From contig MKVR01000016.1 of assembly GCA_001899235.1 (NCBI GenBank), positions 18,804-82,803 of the forward strand: a stretch of DNA of 64,000 nucleotides, read 5' to 3'. Positions 18,488-26,382 of the stretch are shown one piece after another (position 1 is the stretch's first letter; each line of letters begins with the position of its first letter). Below the pieces are notes generated by a model. The model saw only the letters and a list, made by a program, of their open reading frames with translations, made no database searches and had not been told where the DNA came from. The stretch is from Nitrosospira sp. 56-18. Lineage in GTDB: Bacteria > Pseudomonadota > Gammaproteobacteria > Burkholderiales > Nitrosomonadaceae. Made by a program: the position numbers and the translations under genes.

Positions 18488-18571
18488 TTATGCCAGTTGA
18501 ACTCCCAGCAGGCCCAGACCCGCGAGCACGATGAGAAGATATATGCCCCAAAACAGGAGTCTTTCATTCAT
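18488..18571 (-). CDS. 27-residue single-span membrane peptide
   Basis: A short frame, MNERLLFWGIYLLIVLAGLG followed by LLGVQLA, with GGGAG 7 nt before the ATG. The peptide is one hydrophobic helix with a charged N-terminus, typical of small inner-membrane proteins. It starts 87 bp beyond the stop of the 465-residue repeat protein, on the same strand. Start, ribosome site and composition support translation; no family was recognised. Confidence 0.55.
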   Translation of the reverse strand: MNERLLFWGIYLLIVLAGLGLLGVQLA

Positions 18572-18658
18572 GAGGTTTCTCCCATGTCTAATATCAAGTG
18601 TATCTTTATATTTTTGGACCGCGAGAGGTGCTGGTGATTGCAGCGCCCCGGCTCAGTT

Positions 18659-20056
18659 TCAGTACGTTTCGATATCCTTCCCCATGTTCCGCTTTGCCGG
18701 GATTCTCTCCCCGGACCACTGGCCTTTCGTCCCTCCCCAATTGGCTGGCTTGTTCTGGCGATAGGGGAGGGTGATTCTGGAAATCATGCCTATTGCAACG
18801 CCTTTATCCATGCAGGCTTTCAGCAGCGCCTCTTCCTGAAAACCGCCTCCACCCGAATAGGGTTGACCTGGAATTCCCGAAAACGGAAATTCCGGACCGG
18901 TTGCGGTCAGCTGTAACGTGCCTTGAAAGCATTTTCGCACCTGCTTGTGCAAGGTCGATGCGGGCCCTTGCCGGAATGCGATGCGTCCGCTCGTGCCATT
19001 TCCGGAGGCAGACCAGGCCAGCACCTGGGTATCGGCATCATAGCGGGGATTTCGCACGCTGCAGCCATCCAGGGCTACCTGTCCATCGGCAAGAATGACC
19101 AGCTCCGGCCCATTCGCATGATGCCCGCCGCTCTCCTCGATCATGGTCTGGCCGTAGACGCCTACCCAGCCGCAAAGCGAAGTGGGAGCCGACAGTTCTC
19201 CCTGGTATGACAGGACAGGACTATCGTCCGCCGTCTGTATGGTTCCGGAAAATCCGCCAGGCTGATTCGTATCTGTACAGGCAGGCCCGTTTCCAAACGC
19301 CAGGCGGCCCGCTGTCGCGTTGTAGTCCAGTCCCCAGCTCAGCATGTGCCCAACCGAACTGTAGTTGAAATTCCTGATGGGGATTCCATCAAGAAGGACA
19401 AGACTGCGATCCTGCACGATCAAGTCCGGCCCCCTGGCTTTGCTGGCCGCCGAAGCTGTCCAGGTGGTATAAGCGCCTGACCAGTTATCGAGCGGCCACG
19501 TGGTAACCGGCCCGATACGGCCGGTATACGGCAGCGGGGGTGCACCCGGTTCGCATTGATTTTGTATCAGGGAGCCATTGAACACCTTACGGGAACCTGA
19601 ACCGGACAGTTGAGCGGGCCCGTCGGCGGTTCGTATCTCGTCAAACCGCAAATTCCCCGCGGACTGGCTGTTGCCCTTGCCCCAGGTGAGATTCCTGTTT
19701 GAAAACTGGAAATCCGAAATGGGAACGTTGTCGAGCAAAATCGTTTCGTCATCGATTATCGCCAGCGGCGGCCCTCCTGGCGCTGCTTCACCCGGCTTTT
19801 CCAGAACTGTTTCCCCATATATCCCGGCCCAATACGACAGATGGGAATCCCGCAGATGCTCCAGCCCATGCAGTATATGAGTGGGAGTGGTGCGGTATCC
19901 GTGCACGGACAGCCATTCCATCAAGCTGGCCGGGCGCAGCTGTCCCCGTACTTTTTGCCCTATTTCATAATAGCCATGGGCAAAGGATGGGGAAGCCAGG
20001 ACATCCAGTAAAAATCGCTGCGCATCGGCGAAAGATCGCTGAAGTTTGTTCGACAT
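18659..20056 (-). CDS. hypothetical protein with Nif11-like N-terminus and three internal repeats
   Basis: 465 residues, no signal peptide. Residues 1-72 (FLLDVLASPSF..., LMEWLSVHGYRTTPTHILHG) resemble Nif11-like/leader-type helical domains. Three repeats of about 85-90 residues follow (75-163, 192-274, 297-383). Each begins with an aromatic W-x-G-x-Y motif, has P-x-L-x-I and L-L-D/G turns and L-x-W, and ends with F-x-G-T/S-L/I, suggesting three similar beta domains. The C-terminal 80 residues are Gly-rich then basic. Not recognised as a known family; the repeats could be binding modules. No maturation enzyme is nearby, so a peptide natural product role is not supported. Confidence 0.75.
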   Translation of the reverse strand: MSNKLQRSFADAQRFLLDVLASPSFAHGYYEIGQKVRGQLRPASLMEWLSVHGYRTTPTHILHGLEHLRDSHLSYWAGIYGETVLEKPGEAAPGGPPLAIIDDETILLDNVPISDFQFSNRNLTWGKGNSQSAGNLRFDEIRTADGPAQLSGSGSRKVFNGSLIQNQCEPGAPPLPYTGRIGPVTTWPLDNWSGAYTTWTASAASKARGPDLIVQDRSLVLLDGIPIRNFNYSSVGHMLSWGLDYNATAGRLAFGNGPACTDTNQPGGFSGTIQTADDSPVLSYQGELSAPTSLCGWVGVYGQTMIEESGGHHANGPELVILADGQVALDGCSVRNPRYDADTQVLAWSASGNGTSGRIAFRQGPASTLHKQVRKCFQGTLQLTATGPEFPFSGIPGQPYSGGGGFQEEALLKACMDKGVAIGMISRITLPYRQNKPANWGGTKGQWSGERIPAKRNMGKDIETY

Positions 20057-20735
20057 GGGGAAGTCCTATCGATACGCGTCACTGACGTGGGGTGTTCAAC
20101 CGTTCCAGGAATTTCCGCATAAATTCTCCTTGTGCCGAGGAACCTGTTCAGGGGGATTCGCAAGGAGCTATTGAATAGGAGAAAATCCGGCTTGGCTAGC
20201 TGTAAGAAATTACAGGTACTGCCTGCGATTCGAGTTCGTTTATAAAAGTGAAAGATGGGGGGCGCAAGCCGGGCACTGTGTTTGTAGCTGGACACCTGTG
20301 CTGCCGCTGAAAAAATTGGGGAAACACTGAGGAAACATAAGGAACACCGGCTTCCGTACCTGCGCCGCAAAAAAAAGTGGCTGGCTGGCCCGGGGGCTTG
20401 GCTGGCTAAAACGCCACTGTCAAAGGAGAAAGCAGTGACGACGGATGGAGTTCTGGCAAACGGAAATGCTTCTGGCGCTGTTAAGGAAGCGAACCATTCC
20501 GTTTGAGGGTGGCTGAAATTTAATTAATATTAATTATAATAATAATGATTCGCATTATCTATTAATAAAAACAGGAAAGCAAGCATTTTTATCCGACCTT
20601 TATAACTCGGCAAAAGGATTTTGTATGCGTGTTTTCGCACAGAGTTTCGTTCGCACCGGGTGATATAAGGAATGCAAGCGGCAGGGAAACCCCGATGCGG
20701 CGGTTCAGAAGTTCCTGTAACCATCGGAGAGCATT
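20057..20735. other. 679 bp intergenic region with an AT-rich Fur-box-like site
   Basis: Divergent spacer between the repeat protein and a hybrid kinase. The only feature I can support is the operator-like palindrome at 20541-20559 inside an AT-rich tract (20518-20580). No gene was seen. Confidence 0.6.
20541..20559. promoter_or_regulatory. Fur-box-like operator
   Basis: AATAATGATTCGCATTATC matches 16 of 19 positions of the classical Fur consensus and has perfect ATAATG/CATTAT arms. It is 177 bp upstream of the kinase start at 20736. No iron-uptake gene is adjacent, so the regulated promoter is uncertain. Confidence 0.55.
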
Positions 20736-23156
20736 GTGAGCGAGCACAATAGTGTTGATGCGCGGTATCCGCCGTTCGAGAAGCATCATGGGACGAAAGT
20801 GCTGGCGTCTCGGCTGTCGCGCGCCCGGGATTACGAGGGCGAGAACCGCGCGCTGGTTGCGCTCGCCGACGAACTCGGTAATCATCCCCGCAATCTTTTG
20901 CAAAAACTGGCGGAAATCACTCTCGAGCTATGCCGGGCGGATTCCGCTGGGGTCAGCATAATCGAGTCTGATGGAAAATCGTTTCGCTGGCATGCCTGCG
21001 CCGGGATATATGCCAGCAATCTGGACGTTCTGACGAACGGCGCATCCAGCCCATTCGCGGTGGCCGTGGCACGGGACGAACCGGTATTGTTCGAAGATCC
21101 GGCCAGTCTGTTCCCGCTTTCTGCCGAGATCGAGCCGGCCATAGCCGAAGTGCTGCTCATCCCGTTTCACGACGGCAGAAAACCGGTGGGATTCGTCTGG
21201 GTCATCGCACATTCGAATGAACGCAAATTCGACAGCGAGGATTTACGCCGGATGACCAGCCTGTCCAGTTTTGCCTCGGCTGCCTATCATGCGAAGCGCA
21301 CCCTCGACAAGAGCGTGAATCTGCGCGATTTTCTTGAGAAAAGGATGGATGAGCGCACCAAGGCGCTGTCGCACGTGAACAACATGCTGCGCCAGCATAT
21401 CAGGGAGCGCGAGCACATCGAAGGTGCGCTTCTCACAGCCCGGAATCAGCTTGAAACGGAGGTTTCGTCCCTTAACCGGCTGCATGAGCTTGGCACCCGG
21501 CTGTTTCATGCCACCGACCTGCAGGCTGCGCTGGAGGAGATACTTCGCGCGTCCGTTGCCCTGCTGGGAGCGGACATGGGGAACATCCAGCTCTATGATC
21601 CTGTCGACAAGGTGCTGAAAATTGCCGCTCAGCAAGGGTTCGATGCGGATTTTCTCGATCATTTCCGTACCGTGGAGATGGAGAGCAATACCACCTGCGG
21701 GCGAGCGCTTCGAAGCGCACAACGGGTGATCGTTGAAGATGTCGAAGCTGAGGCTGGCTATGCGGCGTACCTGGAAGCCGCCAACAGGGCGGGATACCGG
21801 GCGGTCCAGTCCACGCCTCTGTTGAGCCGGGATGGCAGACCGCTAGGCGTGCTTTCGACGCATTTCCGCTGGCCCTGGCAACCCGATGAGCACCAGTGCC
21901 GAATTCTCGACCTGTATGCGCGACAGGCATCGGATTTTATCGAACGCCTGCGCATGGCGGAAGGAATGCAGGAGGCCGACAAACGCAAGGACGAATTCAT
22001 CGCCATGCTGTCCCATGAGCTACGCAATCCTCTGTCCGCCATAGAGAATTCCGCAGTGCTGCTGGAATTGCCTGAAATTGGCAGTGATAAGCGTCAGTGG
22101 GCCGCAAAAGTCGTTCAGCGCCAGTGCAGGGCCATGAAAATTCTGCTCGATGATCTGCTGGATGCTTCACGCCTGTCGCTCGGCAGACTGACATTGCACA
22201 AGCAGAATGTCACGCTCGTGTCCGTCATCGAATCCGCTGTCGAAACCACCCAGCCTTTGATAGATTCAGCAGGCCATGCCTTATCGGTCGCGAAACCCCC
22301 GCCTGCGGTGACCATTTACGGGGATCCGGTAAGGCTCGCGCAGATTTTTTCCAACCTGCTGTCCAATGCGGCCAAGTATACCCATCCAGGAGGCAGGATT
22401 GCGCTGGATGTCAAAATGACCCCTGAAAACGTGGAAGTGACGGTTACGGATAACGGCATGGGTATTGAACCGCTATTCATCGAGCAGATATTCGGCATGT
22501 TTTCGCAAGTGGAAAGCAGGTATGGCAGGACTGCAAGCGGCCTGGGGATAGGGCTTGGCCTGGTACGCGCCATCACGGAGCTGCATGGCGGGTGGGTAAA
22601 GGCAGCCAGCGATGGACGAGGGCGAGGAAGCGTCTTTACCGTGAGCTTGCCTTTGGGGGACCCGGTGGAATTCACGGCGACGCAGGCTTCCGCCTCACAG
22701 GGGTCAGGAACGGAAACGGGCACGAAATCCTGCCGTATTCTGGTCGCGGATGACAACAAATCGGCCGCCATCGCGATCTCGATGTTGCTCGAACGCGATG
22801 GCCATATTGTCCATGTCGTCCATGACGGTCTCGCGGCACGACAGGAAGCGGAGCAATTCCTGCCCGACATCATGTTGCTGGATATCGGCATGCCCCATCT
22901 CAGCGGCTATGAAGTAGCGCGCGCCATTCGGGCGACCCCATGGGGCGCCGGCATTTACCTGATTGCAGCAACCGGCTGGGGCCAGGAAAAAGACAAGAAG
23001 CTCGCGGAGGAGGCGGGGTTTGACGTTCACCTGACCAAACCCATCAATTTCAAGCAGCTCAGAGAGTTGGTCGAAAACCATGCGAAAAAGGGCATCCCAG
23101 ACCCCTTTTGCCATTCCCGCGAAAGCGGGAATCCAGGAGCCGAAAGTTGGGAATGA
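20736..23156 (+). CDS. hybrid sensor histidine kinase/response regulator (GAF-GAF-HisKA-HATPase-REC)
   Basis: 806 residues, start GTG with GGAGAG 5 nt upstream. GAF 1 (about 35-190), a coiled coil (190-245), GAF 2 (about 250-405), HisKA with His427 in IAMLSHELRNPL, HATPase with NLLSNAAKYTHPGG, DNGMGIEP and GLGIGLGL, then a receiver with the acceptor Asp in LLDIGMPH and LTKPINF. GAF domains suggest a small-molecule, light or redox ligand. The last 15 or so residues (CHSRESGNPGAESWE) are encoded by a dispersed palindromic repeat, so the native stop has been replaced. A Fur-like palindrome lies upstream. Confidence 0.9.
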   Translation: MSEHNSVDARYPPFEKHHGTKVLASRLSRARDYEGENRALVALADELGNHPRNLLQKLAEITLELCRADSAGVSIIESDGKSFRWHACAGIYASNLDVLTNGASSPFAVAVARDEPVLFEDPASLFPLSAEIEPAIAEVLLIPFHDGRKPVGFVWVIAHSNERKFDSEDLRRMTSLSSFASAAYHAKRTLDKSVNLRDFLEKRMDERTKALSHVNNMLRQHIREREHIEGALLTARNQLETEVSSLNRLHELGTRLFHATDLQAALEEILRASVALLGADMGNIQLYDPVDKVLKIAAQQGFDADFLDHFRTVEMESNTTCGRALRSAQRVIVEDVEAEAGYAAYLEAANRAGYRAVQSTPLLSRDGRPLGVLSTHFRWPWQPDEHQCRILDLYARQASDFIERLRMAEGMQEADKRKDEFIAMLSHELRNPLSAIENSAVLLELPEIGSDKRQWAAKVVQRQCRAMKILLDDLLDASRLSLGRLTLHKQNVTLVSVIESAVETTQPLIDSAGHALSVAKPPPAVTIYGDPVRLAQIFSNLLSNAAKYTHPGGRIALDVKMTPENVEVTVTDNGMGIEPLFIEQIFGMFSQVESRYGRTASGLGIGLGLVRAITELHGGWVKAASDGRGRGSVFTVSLPLGDPVEFTATQASASQGSGTETGTKSCRILVADDNKSAAIAISMLLERDGHIVHVVHDGLAARQEAEQFLPDIMLLDIGMPHLSGYEVARAIRATPWGAGIYLIAATGWGQEKDKKLAEEAGFDVHLTKPINFKQLRELVENHAKKGIPDPFCHSRESGNPGAESWE
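23113..23132. repeat. dRS3-like 20-bp palindrome inside a reading frame
   Basis: ATTCCCGCGAAAGCGGGAAT fits the ATTCCC-N8-GGGAAT pattern known as dRS3 in Neisseria. It lies in the last codons of the hybrid kinase and supplies part of its C-terminal tail. It could also act as a transcriptional hairpin. Confidence 0.75.
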
Positions 23157-23300
23157 CGGAATGCAGGAACTGCCAGTTTGCCTCGCTTGTCGCTTGGTGA
23201 GTGGTTTCCGTGTGGTTTCGAGCAAACAGCGCCTGGCGCCGGCCTGAGCCCGGGAACATGTAAAATGGGCACACGTAAGATTTTTCCATAGGTGGCTTGC

Positions 23301-23711
23301 ATGCCTCGGGTTGGCGCCTTGCTTTCGTTGTCGCGCGAACATCATACTGCCCTGGTGCTGGCGCGGACCGCGCTAAGGGTCGCGGACGCGGGCGAGGCCG
23401 ATGCCATGCGCAACGCAACGCTTGAAATCGAAGCACACTGGCACGCGGTCATGTCCTCGCATTTCGAACGGGAGGAGCAGTTGATACGGCTTGCGGGGGG
23501 CGCCCTGGATACCCGATCGGCGCAGCGGATCATGGCGGAGCATGCGCAACTGCGCATGCTTGCCGGGGGTCCCTGCGACCTTGAGCCAGCCGATCGCCTG
23601 CGGCGCTTCGCAAACCTTATCAGGACCCACGTGCGTTACGAGGAACGCATTCTTTTTCCGCAGTTGCAGACGTTCGCCGATGCTGGCGGCGGCGATGAAC
23701 GGGAAAGATAG
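23301..23711 (+). CDS. hemerythrin/HHE cation-binding domain protein
   Basis: 136 residues from the ATG at 23301 (AGGTGG 5 nt upstream; an in-frame GTG at 23292 overlaps that site). Iron ligands of a four-helix hemerythrin-like fold are visible in REHHTAL, HWHAVMSSHFEREEQ, MAEHAQLR and HVRYEERILFPQL. Such proteins bind O2, NO or iron in the cytoplasm. The FmdE-like gene follows 140 bp later on the same strand, so the pair may be co-expressed. Confidence 0.88.
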   Translation: MPRVGALLSLSREHHTALVLARTALRVADAGEADAMRNATLEIEAHWHAVMSSHFEREEQLIRLAGGALDTRSAQRIMAEHAQLRMLAGGPCDLEPADRLRRFANLIRTHVRYEERILFPQLQTFADAGGGDERER

Positions 23712-23851
23712 GCTTGTCGCCGTGGCAGAGCGGTATTGCCTCCATTCCTTGCGGGAGCGCTTGGGAGAGAAAATGGCGGCAAGCTGAACCTTTGCCGGCG
23801 GTGATTGTCCGACAGGCGTCGATCGGTTCCAAACCCAACAAGGAGATTTGC

Positions 23852-24469
23852 GTGAATTTTCCTGACTTTTATGACCAGGCGCCGGTGGTGCGAACCATTG
23901 ATCCTTTCGCCGCCATGCTGGGCGCGGCTGCTGACGGTGTGCTCGATTATCACTATGTGGATGCGGTGCGTCTGGCTGGACACTCCTGCCCGACTGTCGC
24001 TGGTGCTTTCCTGATGGGGCGCGCGGCGCTGGCCGCGCTGTATCCGGATCAACCGGCGGAGCGGGGAGCCATTTCGGTCCGTATGCCCGCCCCCGAAAGC
24101 GAAGGGACTACCGGGGTAGTGGCGCAAGTGCTGACGCTGCTTACCGGCGCAGCGGGCGATAACGGTTTTTACGGCATTCAGGGGCGCTTCAAGCGTAGAG
24201 GGCTACTCAGCTTTGCGTCGCAACGCGAAGGCGAAGCCATTCACTTCACGCGTCGCGATAATGATGCATCAGTCTCGGTAAGCCTGGATGTTTCCCTCAT
24301 ACCGGGTGATCCCGCCCAGGGCGCTCGCATGGCGGCCATATTGCAGGACAGGGCGAATGATCAGATACGCGCGGATTTTGCCGATGCATGGCAGGACCGG
24401 GTGCGCCGCCTGCTGCTGGAGTTCGCTGACGATCCGCGCGTGGTACGGGTGGTGCAAACCTCGCAGTAA
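23852..24469 (+). CDS. FmdE-like domain protein
   Basis: 205 residues from a GTG at 23852 with AAGGAG 6 nt upstream; the open frame extends back to 23714 but without ribosome site or similarity. The motif LAGHSCPTVAGAFLMGRAAL resembles the metal-binding His-x-Cys-Pro motif of the FmdE superfamily (formylmethanofuran dehydrogenase subunit E region), found as stand-alone proteins in many non-methanogens. The remainder, with FYGIQGRFKRRGLLSF, is not recognised. It follows a hemerythrin gene, suggesting a metal or redox context. The family call is moderate. Confidence 0.65.
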   Translation: MNFPDFYDQAPVVRTIDPFAAMLGAAADGVLDYHYVDAVRLAGHSCPTVAGAFLMGRAALAALYPDQPAERGAISVRMPAPESEGTTGVVAQVLTLLTGAAGDNGFYGIQGRFKRRGLLSFASQREGEAIHFTRRDNDASVSVSLDVSLIPGDPAQGARMAAILQDRANDQIRADFADAWQDRVRRLLLEFADDPRVVRVVQTSQ

Positions 24470-24493
24470 CCTCGGGGCGTTGGCCGCCATGTC

Positions 24494-24522
24494 GCGCCAG
24501 CGGAGATTGTCCAGCGCTTCCC
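24494..24522. repeat. short dispersed repeat (TTGTTCAG type), copy 2
   Basis: GCGCCAGCGGAGATTGTCCAG then CGCTTCCCTG is close to the copy at 61697-61727 (CCAGCGGAGACTTGTTCAGC). Confidence 0.5.
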
Positions 24523-24530
24523 TGGCTTGC

Positions 24531-24617
24531 GTAGGTGGGTGGAGTAAAGCGTAATTCACCATTTTCCTGGCACTGGATGATATTTTTGGTGGGTTGCGTT
24601 TTACTCAACCCATCCTG
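24531..24617. repeat. palindromic repeat (ATGGGTT...CCACCCATCC family), full copy
   Basis: Left arm GTAGGTGGGTGGAGTAAAGC and right arm GGGTTGCGTTTTACTCAACC followed by CATCCTG form an imperfect inverted repeat, as at 15574-15662. It lies between the convergent FmdE-like and protease genes and may work as a bidirectional terminator. Confidence 0.6.
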
Positions 24618-24689
24618 CAGCCTATACCAGTCTGTACTCGTGGCAGAAAGTATCCCTTTCAGGCAGGTTTACCGTTAATCGTCGCGGCA

Positions 24690-26333
24690 TCAGAAGCCCT
24701 CGTTGATTTTTTTCTCCCAGGCTGCCTGCTTTTTTTCCATGGTGCCGTGCTTGGTTTCCTTGTCGTATTGCGCCTGCTTCTTGTTCAGCAATTCCTTGTT
24801 GGCTCCATAACTTTTCTTCAGCTTCTTCAATTCGCCGGCAAGCAGCTTTTTCGCGTTTGCTGCGGCTGCCTTCTCACCACACCCTTCTGCTTCCACCGGG
24901 AAGGTGCCGATCAATTCCTTGAGGTCGTTCTCCGTTTTTTTTGCCATGGCGTCGGTCAGGTCGAAGTGAGCCTGCTCATGCCCGAGAAGCGCATTACTGC
25001 CGGTTTCCAGAAAATCCGTCGCACAATCGTCCACGAGCTGCTTTCGGCAGTCCTCGCGCGATTTTATCGTGGTCGTCTCATCCGCGACCGTTATTTCCCA
25101 GATGGCCTGGTCTTTTAATAATTTTTCAAACTCAGGGGCAAATTCGGTCTTGCATCCGGCTTTGCTGGTGGCGGCTGCCGTTTCGCCGTCCACGGAGACG
25201 GAGAATGTTCTTTCTTTCAGGGTCTCGGTCACGCAATGCGCCAGCACGATGGAGGTGCATTCTTTTGCCGTGGCCGCTGTAATTTCGACACCATCAAACT
25301 GGATGGAAAAACTGGCATCACCGCCTTTCAAAGCCGATTTGCACTCGTCCTCGAGCGGTTTGCATTGTTTTTTGGCATTCTTCTTCATTTTTTTCTCATC
25401 CAGCTCTTTCTGGCAGCGGGTTTTTTCCTTGGAAACAGTCTTTTTGATTTTGGAAAATTGCTTGTCGAAGCCTTTTTCACATTTAGGCGACCACTCCTTT
25501 TCACATTTCACCCGCCGCGCGGGTTCGTCGGTCGTCCATGGCCTGCGCCAGGATTTCTCCTGATCCATGAGGGACCTGATTTCGAGTTGCGCCGGATCGA
25601 TGGTGATATCCACGGTGAACCGGGTCTGGTCCTTGCCTTTCGCCCTGCAGGGTTCGCCAGTATCCACGGGGGCCTTGCCGGGTATCAACGCTCCCAGATC
25701 CGGATCCTCAAAAAACGAATAGGTGACAGCGTCATATTTTGACGATTTGGGCGCCTTGCCCTTGAAATCCTCCCAAGTGAGCGCGCCATGAGGAATTTTG
25801 TCCCGCTGAATCATGGCTCCCGTTGAGGTGTCATAAAACCGGCTGATTATGCGGGTTTCCTGGGGCGGGAGTTTTTTTCCCTTTTTTTCCGCATGGCGCT
25901 GCAGGGGAGCTTCCACATTTGCAAGGCGGCTTCGCTGCAATGCCGTTTCCTTTTCCGATTCTTCTTCCGGCGTTTGATTCCCCGGGATGCCTGCACGCTG
26001 GACGGAACCGGCCCCGAAGGATGGGGAAGCATCGGGCATGCTCATCACCTGGCGGGCAACGCGATCGGCTTCCTGTTCGTACTGGTCATCGGCAGCGCCC
26101 ACGGCAAGTTTGGGCTGGATGCGGTTTATCTCGATCCCGCGATCCATGATCCTGCCTTCGGGGGTGAGGCGCTTCGCCTGGATCAACTGTGCAACCCGCC
26201 GATTGCCAAGGGTGCGCTGCAAATGAAAGATGAGGGAATCAGCAGACCGTACCTGAATCGGAGCGAGGCAGCGGGATGATGCCGGTTGTGGCACTTTTTT
26301 TTGCAAGGAAGGGATCGATGATAGGCGAGACAT
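24690..26333 (-). CDS. DUF922-like zinc protease with eCIS-cargo-type N-terminus
   Basis: 547 residues, GGGGAA 6 nt before the ATG. The N-terminus (LQRTLGNRRVAQLI, then IQPKLAVGAADDQYEQEADRV, about 38-95) is the segment that precedes DUF4157 in cargo/toxin proteins of extracellular contractile injection systems; the DUF4157 protease itself is absent. From about 175, IPHGALTWEDFKGKAP and AVTYSFF match DUF922 secreted zinc proteases. A zinc-binding HExxH is present in LLGHEQAHFDLTDAMAKK. A long Lys/Cys-rich insert (about 280-420) separates the domain halves, and the C-terminus is a charged helix. No signal peptide and no injection-system gene in the window. Effector status is inference. Confidence 0.7.
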   Translation of the reverse strand: MSRLSSIPSLQKKVPQPASSRCLAPIQVRSADSLIFHLQRTLGNRRVAQLIQAKRLTPEGRIMDRGIEINRIQPKLAVGAADDQYEQEADRVARQVMSMPDASPSFGAGSVQRAGIPGNQTPEEESEKETALQRSRLANVEAPLQRHAEKKGKKLPPQETRIISRFYDTSTGAMIQRDKIPHGALTWEDFKGKAPKSSKYDAVTYSFFEDPDLGALIPGKAPVDTGEPCRAKGKDQTRFTVDITIDPAQLEIRSLMDQEKSWRRPWTTDEPARRVKCEKEWSPKCEKGFDKQFSKIKKTVSKEKTRCQKELDEKKMKKNAKKQCKPLEDECKSALKGGDASFSIQFDGVEITAATAKECTSIVLAHCVTETLKERTFSVSVDGETAAATSKAGCKTEFAPEFEKLLKDQAIWEITVADETTTIKSREDCRKQLVDDCATDFLETGSNALLGHEQAHFDLTDAMAKKTENDLKELIGTFPVEAEGCGEKAAAANAKKLLAGELKKLKKSYGANKELLNKKQAQYDKETKHGTMEKKQAAWEKKINEGF

Positions 26334-26382
26334 CTGTTTTTCCCCAGGCTCGGGTATTTTTTCTCTGATGGCTGGGCAATGC

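Noticed and set aside
20530..20724. 64-codon minus-strand frame over the Fur-like box
   Set aside because: Spans the AT-rich operator, no recognisable domain; the Tyr/Asn run is encoded by TA-rich DNA.
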